Shown one piece after another: positions 33,981-42,408 of a DNA stretch of 45,234 bases. Position numbers and translations under genes: made by a program. Position 1 is the stretch's first letter, and every line of letters starts with the position of its first letter. Below the pieces are notes generated by a model. That model ran no database searches and was not told the DNA's origin. It was given only the letters and a program-made list of their open reading frames with translations. The stretch is from Kocuria sp. p3-SID1428. Its GTDB lineage: Bacteria > Actinomycetota > Actinomycetes > Actinomycetales > Micrococcaceae. The stretch is taken from positions 1 through 45,234 of the forward strand of contig NZ_JALXVH010000022.1 in NCBI RefSeq assembly GCF_025149945.1, given 5' to 3'.

Positions 33981-34640
33981 TTGAGAATCTTTCGGCGAAA
34001 CCGCGTCACGATCCCGTGCCTCACAGGTCTTACCCGTGAGAGCTCGCGAGAGCTCTTGCACCACCGGTGCGGAGAGATGCCGGTCCTCCCCTTGCGGGAG
34101 GGCCTCACGGTCCGCCTCGACGAAGCCGCTGATGGGCAGTCACGGCACGGAGGAGGGCCGGGCGCGGCGATGGGCAGTCGCAGCGCCGAGCAGGGGATCG
34201 GGCAGGGCAGAGCCCGAACCCCCTGGAATCCCGGAGCGTCCGGGTGGAGGCAGGGCAGAGCCTCCCCGGACGCTCCGGCCCCACCACGAAGGCCGTCCTT
34301 CCCCCAGAGGGCGGCCTTCGCCATGTCCGCGCCCGCTCGAAGGCGCCGGAGAAATTCTTTCGGAAACCGCGTCACGAACCGGGGCCTCGCCGGTCTTCAC
34401 TGTGAGAGCTCGCAAGGGCCCTCCCGATCACTCGGCGCGGCCGTCCTGGCGGACGGGCTCGTCGAGCGCGTCGAGCGCCTCCTGATGGGCAGTCGGAGGA
34501 GCGCGCGCGGATCGGGCGCTGCGGCTGGTGGGCCGCGGCGCATCGCACCCCCCGGTGGGCAGAGACCGGGTCGGTGCACACTCCGGGACGCCTCGGGCAA
34601 CGGGTGGGCAGACCCGCTCGAGGCGTCCCGGACCCTCCGG
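33981..34640. ncRNA. Candidate structured RNA region with seven GGGCAG-loop hairpins
   Basis: No credible protein gene covers this gap. Seven stem-loops present GGGCAG in the apical loop: loop bases at 34134, 34172, 34205, 34253, 34487, 34557 and 34606. Examples of closing stems are GGCGCGGCGA with TCGCAGCGCC, CGGGC with GCCCG, CCCGGT with ACCGGG, and CGGGT with ACCCG. Stem sequences differ while the loop is constant, the pattern of selected RNA hairpins. In front of them are AGAGCTC-GCGA-GAGCTCT (34039-34056, a GNRA-type loop) and CCTCCC-CTTGC-GGGAGG (34086-34102). Strand is undecided; on the minus strand the loops would read CTGCCC. The RNA call is inference. Confidence 0.45.
33983..34420. 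repeat. Diverged direct repeat, two units ~366 bp apart
   Basis: The segment 33983-34056 recurs at 34349-34420. Shared stretches include GAGAA-TCTTTCGG, AAACCGCGTCACGA, GCCTC-C-GGTCTT and GTGAGAGCTCGC. Each copy is followed by stem-loops with GGGCAG loops. This looks like duplication of one non-coding transcript unit. Confidence 0.65.
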
Positions 34641-34739
34641 ATCCGGCCGGCGTCTCCCCTCGGGCGCCGGGCCTCGCTCCGGGAGAGGCTCCCCCGGGCT
34701 CCTCCCGATGGAGCGGGGCCGGGCGGGCTCCGAACGACG

Positions 34740-34841
34740 AAGGGGCCGGGTCGCGATCCTCACGCGACCCAACCCCTTCTTCATCTCCCGCGAGCGGTCG
34801 CCTCTGCAGGCGTTCCTCCGCTGAAGCCCTGCAGAGGCGAC
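34740..34841. terminator. Two hairpins downstream of the AbgT-family gene
   Basis: AAGGGG-CC-GGGTCGCG (34740-34755) pairs with CGCGACCC-AA-CCCCTT (34763-34778), followed on the plus side by CTTCTTC. GTCGCCTCTGCAGG (34797-34810) pairs perfectly with CCTGCAGAGGCGAC (34828-34841). The second probably ends the minus-strand peroxidase/AbgT transcript. The first could end a plus-strand transcript from the hairpin array. Confidence 0.6.
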
Positions 34842-34882
34842 TCCCGGCGACGGACGCGCGCCGCTGCCCGGAGGCCGTCGGC

Positions 34883-36511
34883 TCAGAGGGCCGGAGCCCC
34901 CGGACCCAGCGGTATCCCGAGGCTCCACCACAGCAGGAAGAACAGGAACCACACGACCAGGATCGACAGTGCGAACGGCAGCAGCAGGGACATCAGCGTG
35001 CCGATTCCGGCACGCTGCAGCCGCTGCTGGACCACGCCGAGCGTCAGGACGAAGAACGCGTTCAGCGGAGTGATGATGTTGAACGAGGAATCCCCGATGC
35101 GGTACAGCATCTGGGTGGTCTCCGGGTTCACCCCCAGGTACATGAACATCGGCACGATGACGGGGGCCACCAGGGTGTACTGCGCGGAGCCCGAGGTCAG
35201 CACGAGGTTGAGCACCGCGACGACCAGGACCACGCAGAAGAACAGCAGCGGCAGCGGGAGCCCGGCGGCCTCGAGCAGATCCGAGCCGCGGATCGCGATC
35301 ACGGTGCCCATGCCGGTCCAGGTGAAGAACGCGATGAACTGCGCTGCAGCCGCGAGCAGGACCAGCAGCCCGGCGATGTCGCGCAGGCCCCGGGCCATGA
35401 GCTCGGGGACGTCGGCGAAGCAGCGGATCGTGCCGGCGGGGATCCCGTAGGCGATGCCCGCGACCAGGAACAGCAGGGCGATCGGTCCCGAGATGTCGGT
35501 GATCAGCACCGAGCTCAGCGCGCCGGTCTCCTCGAGGCCGCGCAGCGGCGAGAACGGCAGCAGCAGGGCCAGGAAGTACAGCGCCACGTACACGACGCTG
35601 GCCAGGCCCGCCCACCTCAGGCCGCGGATCTCCTGCGGCTGATAGCTGCGCAGATTCTCCTGGGAGATCTGCGGGTTCTCGTCGTCCTCGTCGCCGACCT
35701 CGGCGGTGCCGTCGCGCTCGGCGGCCAGTTCCGCCTCGTGGATCCGGGCCGTCATCCGGGTCAGCACGCGCTCGGTCACGAAGGTGATGAGCAGGGCGAG
35801 CATCACGGCGGAGGCCGCAGAGAAGTAGTAGTTCGCGATGGGGGAGACCTGGTAGTCGGGATCCACCAGCTGCGCCGCCGACGTCGAGATCCCGCCCAGG
35901 AGGGGGTCGGTCAGGTTCACCACGAGCGAGGCGTTGAAGCCCGCGGAGGCCGAGGCGAACGCGACGACGGCGCCCAGCACCGCCGAGCGGCCCGCCGCCT
36001 TGAACGCCGCCGCCCCCAGCGGGATGAGCACCACGGTGATCGCATCGGAGGCGATCGAGCCGGTGACACCGGCCAGCGCCAGAACGAAGGTCAGCCAGCG
36101 GGCGGGCACCTTGGCCACCACGATCCGCAGAGCCGTGGTGATCAGCCCGGCGCCGTCGGCCACCGCCACGCCCAGCATCACGACGAGCACCACGCCCAGC
36201 GGCGGGAACTCGACAACGTTCGGGACCACCTCGGCGACGATGCGTCGCAGGCCCTCGCCGTTGAGCAGGCTCGTCACCGCCACGGTCTCTCCGGTGGTGG
36301 GGTCCACGGCGCTTGCGCCCATGCGGGCGAGCAGCTCCGAGAGCGGGACGATCAGCGCCGCCAGCAGCGCGAACAGCCAGAACGGGTGCGGCAGGCGGTT
36401 GCCGAGCACCTCGATCGCGCCCAGGACCCGGCCGAGCCGCCCGCCCTGGATCAGGGGGCCGCGGTCGGCCGGGGCATCAGCGTCGCCGGGTGCGGACGAG
36501 GCGGAGGACAT
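34883..36511 (-). CDS. AbgT-family transporter
   Basis: 542 residues, about 11-13 membrane segments. Family features are NRLPHPFWLFALLA near the N terminus, PPLGVVLVVMLGVAVADGAGL, GVTGSIASDAITVVLIPLGA, ASASAGFNASLVVNLTDPLL, FTWTGMGTVIAIRG, and NLVLTSGSAQYTLVAPVIVP. AbgT proteins import p-aminobenzoyl-glutamate or export sulfonamides (MtrF, YdaH). A cytoplasmic acidic loop (AEVGDEDDENPQISQENL) lies near residues 250-275. It starts 9 bp after the glutathione peroxidase stop on the same strand, so they form an operon although no good Shine-Dalgarno is seen. Confidence 0.92.
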   Translation of the reverse strand: MSSASSAPGDADAPADRGPLIQGGRLGRVLGAIEVLGNRLPHPFWLFALLAALIVPLSELLARMGASAVDPTTGETVAVTSLLNGEGLRRIVAEVVPNVVEFPPLGVVLVVMLGVAVADGAGLITTALRIVVAKVPARWLTFVLALAGVTGSIASDAITVVLIPLGAAAFKAAGRSAVLGAVVAFASASAGFNASLVVNLTDPLLGGISTSAAQLVDPDYQVSPIANYYFSAASAVMLALLITFVTERVLTRMTARIHEAELAAERDGTAEVGDEDDENPQISQENLRSYQPQEIRGLRWAGLASVVYVALYFLALLLPFSPLRGLEETGALSSVLITDISGPIALLFLVAGIAYGIPAGTIRCFADVPELMARGLRDIAGLLVLLAAAAQFIAFFTWTGMGTVIAIRGSDLLEAAGLPLPLLFFCVVLVVAVLNLVLTSGSAQYTLVAPVIVPMFMYLGVNPETTQMLYRIGDSSFNIITPLNAFFVLTLGVVQQRLQRAGIGTLMSLLLPFALSILVVWFLFFLLWWSLGIPLGPGAPAL

Positions 36512-36520
36512 CGAGGGGGA

Positions 36521-37018
36521 TCAGCCCTGCTCGTCGTCCAAGCTCAGCAGCTGCTCGATGTCACCGCGCAGCTGTCCCGGGGTGGTGGTGGGGGCGTAGC
36601 GCTCGACCACGCGGCCGTCGCCATCGATCAGGAACTTGGCGAAGTTCCACTCGATGTCCGCGCCGTCCGCGCCCTGCTTCTGGGACTTGAGCCAGGCCCA
36701 CAGCGGGTGGGCGTCGATCCCGTTGACATCGACCTTCTTGTACAGCGGGAAGTCGACGGAGAACTCGGTGCGGCAGAACTGCTGGATCTGCTCCTCATCG
36801 CCGGGCTCCTGCCCGCCGAACTGGTTGCACGGGAAGCCGAGCACGGTGAAGCCGCGGTCCTTGTACTCGTCCTGCAGCTTCTGCAGGCCGTCGTACTGCG
36901 GCGTCAGCCCGCACTCGCTGGCGGTGTTGACGACCAGCACGACCTGACCGGCGAAGCGGTCGAAGACATCCTGCGAGCCGGCGATGGTGTCGGCGCTGAA
37001 GTCGTGGAACGTGGTCAA
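36521..37018 (-). CDS. Glutathione peroxidase-family thiol peroxidase
   Basis: 165 residues. Cysteine-type peroxidase that reduces hydroperoxides, in bacteria usually with thioredoxin or mycothiol-linked partners. The peroxidatic Cys is in NTASECGLTPQYDGLQ near residue 36, the active-site Gln in GFPCNQFGGQEPG, and the Trp-Asn pair in WNFAKFLIDGDG. The start codon is TTG at 37018, supported by AGGAG a few bases upstream. It shares an operon with the AbgT-family transporter. Confidence 0.93.
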   Translation of the reverse strand: MTTFHDFSADTIAGSQDVFDRFAGQVVLVVNTASECGLTPQYDGLQKLQDEYKDRGFTVLGFPCNQFGGQEPGDEEQIQQFCRTEFSVDFPLYKKVDVNGIDAHPLWAWLKSQKQGADGADIEWNFAKFLIDGDGRVVERYAPTTTPGQLRGDIEQLLSLDDEQG

Positions 37019-37086
37019 GGGTTCTCCTGAGGATCTGCCCCGAGACGAGGCCTTCGATGTTCAGCCGGCCCCCACAGTAGCGGGCG

Positions 37087-37128
37087 AGCCCGCCCCGTCC
37101 TTCGCCAGCGGAAGTGACGGAGCGGGCT
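37087..37128 (-). terminator. Terminator of the lutABC operon
   Basis: AGCCCGCCCCGTC (37087-37099) pairs with GACGGAGCGGGCT (37116-37128) with a single G-T wobble. It lies 8 bp past the lutC stop on the minus strand and upstream of the peroxidase gene. Confidence 0.7.
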
Positions 37129-37135
37129 GCGGGCT

Positions 37136-37780
37136 TCAGCTGCGATCGAGCAGGATCACATCCAGCTGACGCGGGCCGTGCACGCCCTCGACGCGCTCCA
37201 GCTCGATGTCCGAGGTCGCGGAGGGCCCCGAGATCATGGTGATCGGGCGGTCCGGGCCGATCCGCTCGAAGGCCTCGGGGATCAGCTCGACCACCGTGTC
37301 CAGCCCGACGATGCACACGTGGTGATCGGGCACCAGGCTCAGCGCGCGGCGGCCCTCATCGGGGGCGGAGGTGAGGAAGATCGTGCCGGTCTCGGCGCAC
37401 GAGACGGTCGAGGAGCTGACCAGCGCATCGATCTGGTCGAGCCCCCGCGCCGTCAGGGGAGCGCCGTCCGGGCCCTCATCGCGGACCCTGTTCAGGGACT
37501 GCGGCAGCCAGGACTCCTCCAGGCCCTCCGGCACGAGCACGGAGCTCTCGCCCAGCAGCTCGGCCAGGCGCCCCGGCAGGGAGGACAGGTCCTCCCGGTG
37601 GACCTCGGCCTTGTAGTCGATCAGCCGGTCCTCGAGCATGTCGACGATCTGCTCGCGGCTCAGCTCGGAGCTGCGGCGGTAGCCCCGCGGGATCTGCGGA
37701 GCCGACGGGGAATCCGCGATCGAGGCCCGGATGCGGGCCAGGATCTCGGTGCGGGCCTCGGACTGCGATGCGGGGCTCAT
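37136..37780 (-). CDS. lutC: Lactate utilization protein LutC
   Basis: 214 residues, LUD domain. Third subunit of the LutABC complex that oxidises L-lactate to pyruvate. Seen: EARTEILARIRASIAD at the N terminus, VSSSTVSCAETGTIFLTSAPDEGRRAL in the core (quoted in outline), VPDHHVCIVGLDTVVELI, and the C-terminal ISGPSATSDIELERVEGVHG then LDVILLD. Its ATG overlaps the lutB stop by 4 bp, the usual coupling in this operon. Terminator 37087-37128 follows. Confidence 0.95.
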   Translation of the reverse strand: MSPASQSEARTEILARIRASIADSPSAPQIPRGYRRSSELSREQIVDMLEDRLIDYKAEVHREDLSSLPGRLAELLGESSVLVPEGLEESWLPQSLNRVRDEGPDGAPLTARGLDQIDALVSSSTVSCAETGTIFLTSAPDEGRRALSLVPDHHVCIVGLDTVVELIPEAFERIGPDRPITMISGPSATSDIELERVEGVHGPRQLDVILLDRS

Positions 37781-39711
37781 GCCTGCTCCTGGTTCGGGTC
37801 GGTGCTGCGGCTGTCGATGCCGAAGGTGAGGTCCGCGGGATCGCCGACAGTGCGCTCGCTGAGCTCGCTGCCCGCGATCTCCCCTTCGCGGGGAGTCTCC
37901 GGGCGGACGCGGCCCGAGCGGCGGGCCCGGACCTCCTGGGCGGTCGAGCCCCATGCGGCGCCGTCCTCGGTGCGACCGGCCAGCGAGGGGCCCTCGACGG
38001 GAATCGGCTGCGTGGCGGTCTCCAGGTTCGTGTCGCCCAGGTCCTCTTGCCGGCGCTGCTCGGTTCCGGCCCCGTTGTCCTGCCACCAGCTGCGGAAGGA
38101 CTCGCGCGGCATCACGGGGATGTCGCGCTCCTGGGTCCATCCGCCGACCACGCCGGGCATCCAGCTCAGTCCGCCCATGGGCTTCGTGGCGGCCCGCCCC
38201 AGGGGCAGGGCCTTCTCCGCCAGACGCATCCGGGTCCCCGACGACATCGCCAGGCCGGCGGCGCGCATGAGCAGGTCCATCTGCGAGGGCACGGCCTCCT
38301 GGGTGCGGGCCACCACGCGGCGCAGGAAGGTGCCGGCAGAGCCCTCCTGGGGGATCTCGGGCTTGGCGTGGGGCTGCGCGGCCTCGGGATTGTGCGCGTG
38401 CTGCTCCAGCACCTCCGCCTCATAGCGCTGGGCCGTGTCCTTCTGCGCCCTCTCCTCCCGGCGGCGCTCGCCGTGCTTGGTGCGCACGTCCTCGTCGCGC
38501 AGGTGGACCAGGATCGACGGGATGTCGATCTTCACGGGGCACACCTCGTAGCAGCGCCCGCACAGCGACGACGCGTACGGCAGCGAGTCGTTCTCCGCGG
38601 CGGCCACGCCCGTGAGCTGCGGGGAGAGGATCGCTCCGATGGGCCCGGGGTAGACGGAGCCGTAGGCGTGGCCGCCCGCGTGCTCGTAGACCGGGCAGAC
38701 GTTGAGGCAGGCGGAGCAGCGGATGCAGCGCAGGGCGTCGCGGCCCGCCGGGTCCGACAGCACGGCCGAGCGCCCGTTGTCCATCAGGATCAGGTGGAAC
38801 TCCTGCGGCCCGTCGCCCTCGCTCACCCCGGTCCACATGGAGGTGTAGGGGTTCATGCGCTCGCCGGTCGAGGAGCGCGGCAGCAGCTGGGTGAAGACCT
38901 CGAGGTCGGAGAACCGCGGCAGCAGCTTCTCGACGCCCATGACGGTGATCAGGGTCTCCGGCAGCGTCAGGCACATGCGCCCGTTGCCCTCGGACTCCAC
39001 CACCGTGAGGGTGCCGGACTCGGCGATGCCGAAGTTCGCCCCGGAGATCGCCACGGTGGAGTCCAGGAACTTCTCGCGCAGGTAGCGCCGGGAGGCCTCG
39101 GCCAGCACGGCGGGCTCGTCGGTCAGCTCGCGGGTCAGCCCGGGCATCTTCCGGGAGAAGATCTCGCGGATCTGGTCGCGGTTCTTGTGGATGGCCGGGA
39201 CCAGGATGTGCGACGGCTTGTCCTCGCCGAGCTGCACGATCAGCTCCGCCAGGTCGGTCTCGATCGCGCGGATGCCCTCGGAGTCCAGGTGCTCGTTGAG
39301 GCCCATCTCCTGGGTGGCCATCGACTTGACCTTGATGACCTCGTCGACGCCCTTGGCCCGCACGAGGTCGGTGACGATGCGATTGGCCTCCTCGGCGTCG
39401 CGGGCCCAGTGCACGATGCCGCCGCGGGCGGTCACGTTGGCCTCGAACTGCTCGAGCAGCTCGGGCATGCGCGCGGCGACCTCCTGCTTGACGGCCGCGC
39501 CGGCGTCGCGCAGCTCCTCCCAGTCCGGCAGCTCCCCGACGACGCGGTTGCGCTTGGCGCGGATGGTGTGGGTCGCGTGGCCGATGTTGGCGCGCATCTG
39601 CTCATCGCGCAGCTCGTCGCGCGCGTGGGCGGGGAAGGGGGACTCCTCGTAGAGGTTGCCCACTCCGTAGGCGGGCGGCATGGACGGCATGCCGAGCTGG
39701 ACGGCGGTCAT
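37777..39711 (-). CDS. lutB: Lactate utilization iron-sulfur protein LutB, long C-terminal form
   Basis: 644 residues; LutB is usually about 470-500. Residues 60-300 are the LUD domain (MATQEMGLNEHLDSEGI, GITEAESG-like IAESGTLTVVESEGNGR). Two 4Fe-4S motifs follow, CIRCSACLNVCPVY near 330 and CGRCYEVCPVKI near 381. About 160 extra Glu/Arg/Pro-rich, probably disordered residues follow the conserved KALPLGRAATKPMGGLSWMPG region. Together with LutA and LutC it forms the membrane-associated L-lactate oxidising complex. ATGA overlaps on both sides give the compact order lutA-lutB-lutC. Confidence 0.95.
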   Translation of the reverse strand: MTAVQLGMPSMPPAYGVGNLYEESPFPAHARDELRDEQMRANIGHATHTIRAKRNRVVGELPDWEELRDAGAAVKQEVAARMPELLEQFEANVTARGGIVHWARDAEEANRIVTDLVRAKGVDEVIKVKSMATQEMGLNEHLDSEGIRAIETDLAELIVQLGEDKPSHILVPAIHKNRDQIREIFSRKMPGLTRELTDEPAVLAEASRRYLREKFLDSTVAISGANFGIAESGTLTVVESEGNGRMCLTLPETLITVMGVEKLLPRFSDLEVFTQLLPRSSTGERMNPYTSMWTGVSEGDGPQEFHLILMDNGRSAVLSDPAGRDALRCIRCSACLNVCPVYEHAGGHAYGSVYPGPIGAILSPQLTGVAAAENDSLPYASSLCGRCYEVCPVKIDIPSILVHLRDEDVRTKHGERRREERAQKDTAQRYEAEVLEQHAHNPEAAQPHAKPEIPQEGSAGTFLRRVVARTQEAVPSQMDLLMRAAGLAMSSGTRMRLAEKALPLGRAATKPMGGLSWMPGVVGGWTQERDIPVMPRESFRSWWQDNGAGTEQRRQEDLGDTNLETATQPIPVEGPSLAGRTEDGAAWGSTAQEVRARRSGRVRPETPREGEIAGSELSERTVGDPADLTFGIDSRSTDPNQEQA

Positions 39712-40568
39712 CGTGCGGCTCCTTCAGTGGTCTCGACGGCGGGGGCCTCGGCGCGCGGGCCGATCGACGCGGTGCCCTGCGGGATCGAAAGCTCGGCGAT
39801 GTCGTCGAGCTCGAGGGGGTTCTGGCGGGTGGAGGCCAGGATCTCGGCCAGGTGGACGGTGCGCACCGGTGTCCTGCGGCGGTGCGCGGCTCCCGACAGG
39901 TGCAGCAGGCACGAGGCGTCGCCGCCGGCGCACAGCTCGGTGTCCGTGCGCTCGATGTCGCGCAGCTTGGCCTCGGCCATGGCGCCGGAGACATCCGGGT
40001 TCTTGAAGGAGAACGTGCCGCCGAAGCCGCAGCACTCGTAGGCGTTGGGCAGCTCGACCAGCTCGAGGTCCTGGACGGAGGAGAGCAGCCGGGTCGGTCG
40101 ATCGCCCAGTCCGAGCAGGCGCAGGCCGTGGCACGACGGGTGGTAGGTGATCCGGTGCGGGAACCACGATCCGAGCTGGGCGCCGGCATCCGTGACACCG
40201 AGGACGTCGGTCAGCAGCTCGGAGAGCTCGTAGGTCCGGCCGGCGACCTCCTCGGCGCGCTGGGCCAGGGCCTCGTCGCCGCACTCCCGGGCGATCATCG
40301 GCTGCTGGTGGCCCAGGGAGGCCACGCAGGAGCCGGACGGGGCGACCGCGACGTCGTAGTCGGCGGCGGTGAACGCCTCGACGTGGTTGCGCACGACGGG
40401 CAGCGCGCCGTCGATGTAGCCGCTGTTGACGTGCATCTGGGAGCAGCAGCCCTGCCCCGGCGGGAAGATCACCTCGTGGCCGAGGCGCTCCAGCACGCGG
40501 ACGGTGGCCAGCGCGACCTTGGGGTACATCGCATCGACGATGCAGGTGGCGAACAGTGCGATCCTCAT
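39708..40568 (-). CDS. lutA: Lactate utilization Fe-S oxidoreductase LutA
   Basis: 286 residues with two CCG (heterodisulfide reductase-like) domains: PPGQGCCSQMHVNSG near residue 40 and ELPNAYECCGFGGTF near 180. The N terminus, MRIALFATCIVDAMYP, is typical of LutA. The last ~45 residues (TRQNPLELDDIAELSIPQGT and on) are a lineage-specific tail. Start at 40568 has GGGAGG immediately upstream, which excludes the longer open frame. First gene of the minus-strand lut operon and divergent from lldP, with the GntR-type palindrome at 40645-40655 in between. Confidence 0.94.
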   Translation of the reverse strand: MRIALFATCIVDAMYPKVALATVRVLERLGHEVIFPPGQGCCSQMHVNSGYIDGALPVVRNHVEAFTAADYDVAVAPSGSCVASLGHQQPMIARECGDEALAQRAEEVAGRTYELSELLTDVLGVTDAGAQLGSWFPHRITYHPSCHGLRLLGLGDRPTRLLSSVQDLELVELPNAYECCGFGGTFSFKNPDVSGAMAEAKLRDIERTDTELCAGGDASCLLHLSGAAHRRRTPVRTVHLAEILASTRQNPLELDDIAELSIPQGTASIGPRAEAPAVETTEGAAR

Positions 40569-40644
40569 GGGCCCTCCCGGACATCTTCTTCCCGACGACG
40601 CTCGCGGTGTGATGCGCATCATGTACAGTCTCGTCGGGATCGTG

Positions 40645-40655
40645 TGGTCAGACCA
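40645..40655. promoter_or_regulatory. LldR-type operator between lutA and lldP
   Basis: TGGTCAGACCA is a perfect palindrome around a central A, extended as TGTGGTCAGACCATA. It fits the TGGT-N3-ACCA pattern of the LldR/PdhR branch of FCD-type GntR regulators. The likely binder is the regulator encoded at 42405-43154. A second palindrome, GATGCGCATC (40611-40620), lies closer to lutA. Confidence 0.65.
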
Positions 40656-40737
40656 TACCCGAACGTGACTCTCGTCGCACTGGAGACCGCTGTCGATCCC
40701 GTCAGCTCCTCCTTCATCACACCTACCGGAGGTCCTC

Positions 40738-42408
40738 GTGGACACCTACACAGCACAGGTGGATGCCGTCGGCGGAAGCCTCGGCCTCTCCGCCTTGGTC
40801 GGCCTGATCCCGCTGCTTGTCTTCTTCGCCTGCCTGGTCGGGCTCAAGCGCAGCGCCTGGCTGTCCGGGCTGGCGGCGCTGGCCTCGGCCCTGCTGGTCG
40901 CCATGCTCGGCTTCGACATGCCCGTGGATCTGGCGCTGCTGACGGCCACCCAGGGCGCGGCCTTCGGCCTGTTCCCGATCGTGTGGATCGTCGTGATGGC
41001 GCTGTGGTTCTACCAGGTGACCGTTGCGGCAGGGCGGTTCGAGGACATGCGCTCGATCTTCGACTCGATCGGCGGCGGTGACGTCCGCATCCAGGCGATC
41101 CTCATCGCGTTCTGCTTCGGCGGTCTCCTCGAGGCGCTCGCCGGCTTCGGCGCGCCGGTGGCCATCACGGCGACCATGATCATGGCCATCGGGCTCAAGC
41201 CCCTGAAGACCGCCACGGTCGTGCTGATCGCCAACACCGCGCCGGTGGCCTTCGGCGCCGTTGCCATCCCGATCACCACCGCCGGTCGGCTGACCGGGAT
41301 CGACTCCGCGCACATCGGCGCGATCGTCGGCCATCAGGCCCCGTTCTTCGCGCTCGTGGTCCCCATGTTCCTGCTGCTGCTGATCGACGGCATGCGCGGT
41401 GTGCGCGATGCCTGGCCGGCGGCCCTGGTCATCGGCGCCTCGTTCGCCGTAGCCCAGTGGTGGACCTCCACCCACTTCTCCTATGAGCTCACCGACGTCG
41501 TCGCCGCGCTGGTGGGCCTGGCCGCGGCCGTCGTGCTGCTGCGCTTCTGGCGCCCCCGCGGGGCCATGGAGGCCAAGGACCGCCTGGGCATCGAGCACGT
41601 GGACTCCGTCTCGGACCTGACCCCGGCCCGCGTGTGGATGGCCGTGGTGCCCTACGTGCTGGTGGTCGTGGTCTTCGGCATCGCCAAGCTGTGGACCGCC
41701 GGCGTGAACATCCCCGCCGCTCTGGCCGCGACCGACGTCAAGATCCCCTGGCCGGGGCTGGACGGACGACTGGTCGACTCCGCAGGAGAGGCGATCGGCT
41801 CGACCGTCTACACCTTCCAGTGGCTGTCCTCGCCGGGCACCCTGCTGCTGATCACGGGTCTGCTCGTCACGGTGATCTACTCCGTGTTCACGCACGGCGG
41901 CCGCTTCCCCATGACTCTGGGCAAGGGCCTGCAGGAGATCGCGGCCTGCATATACAAGATGCGGTTCTCGGCGCTGACCATCGTGTCCGTGCTGGCGCTG
42001 GCCTACGTCATGAACTTCTCCGGGCAGACCTTGGCGATCGGCACGTTCGTGGCCGGGCTGGGCGCGGCCTTCGCCTTCTTCTCCCCGGTGCTCGGCTGGG
42101 TCGGCACCGCGGTGACCGGATCGGACACCTCGGCCAACGCGCTGTTCTCCAACCTCCAGCAGACGGCCGCCGAGGGCGCCGGCCTGGATCCCGCGCTCAT
42201 GGTCGCCTCCAACACGACCGGCGGCGTGGTCGGCAAGATGATCTCGCCGCAGTCCCTGGCCATCGCCGCCACCGCGGTGAACATGCCGGGTCAGGAGTCC
42301 GAGATCTTCAAGAAGGTGCTGCCGTGGTCGGTCGGCATGCTGCTGGCGCTGTGCCTGCTGGTCTTCCTGCAGTCCAACGTCCTGGCCTGGATGCTGCCGG
42401 TCCAGTGA
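40738..42408 (+). CDS. lldP: L-lactate permease
   Basis: 556 residues, LctP family lactate/glycolate:H+ symporter with about 12-14 membrane segments. Conserved parts are LWFYQVTVAAGRFEDMR, ILIAFCFGGLLEALAGFGAPVAI, LIANTAPVAFGAVAIPI, FSPVLGWVGTAVTGSDTSAN and TGGVVGKMISPQSLAIA. The start is GTG at 40738 with GGAGG at 40728-40732. It imports lactate for LutABC encoded divergently. The stop overlaps the GTG of the regulator gene that follows. Confidence 0.96.
   Translation: MDTYTAQVDAVGGSLGLSALVGLIPLLVFFACLVGLKRSAWLSGLAALASALLVAMLGFDMPVDLALLTATQGAAFGLFPIVWIVVMALWFYQVTVAAGRFEDMRSIFDSIGGGDVRIQAILIAFCFGGLLEALAGFGAPVAITATMIMAIGLKPLKTATVVLIANTAPVAFGAVAIPITTAGRLTGIDSAHIGAIVGHQAPFFALVVPMFLLLLIDGMRGVRDAWPAALVIGASFAVAQWWTSTHFSYELTDVVAALVGLAAAVVLLRFWRPRGAMEAKDRLGIEHVDSVSDLTPARVWMAVVPYVLVVVVFGIAKLWTAGVNIPAALAATDVKIPWPGLDGRLVDSAGEAIGSTVYTFQWLSSPGTLLLITGLLVTVIYSVFTHGGRFPMTLGKGLQEIAACIYKMRFSALTIVSVLALAYVMNFSGQTLAIGTFVAGLGAAFAFFSPVLGWVGTAVTGSDTSANALFSNLQQTAAEGAGLDPALMVASNTTGGVVGKMISPQSLAIAATAVNMPGQESEIFKKVLPWSVGMLLALCLLVFLQSNVLAWMLPVQ

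Noticed and set aside
34125..34616. CsrA/Rsm-type GGA-loop RNA
   Set aside because: Loops read GGGCAG, not A(N)GGA, and CsrA is not typical of this group of bacteria.
33981..35450. 489-residue plus-strand open frame over the hairpin region
   Set aside because: Arg/Pro/Gly-rich, no start signal, and its second half is antisense to the AbgT gene; the region is dominated by hairpins.
34574..37030. 818-residue plus-strand open frame
   Set aside because: Antisense to AbgT and the peroxidase; His/Gln/Arg/Asp-rich composition is typical of shadow frames in high-GC DNA.
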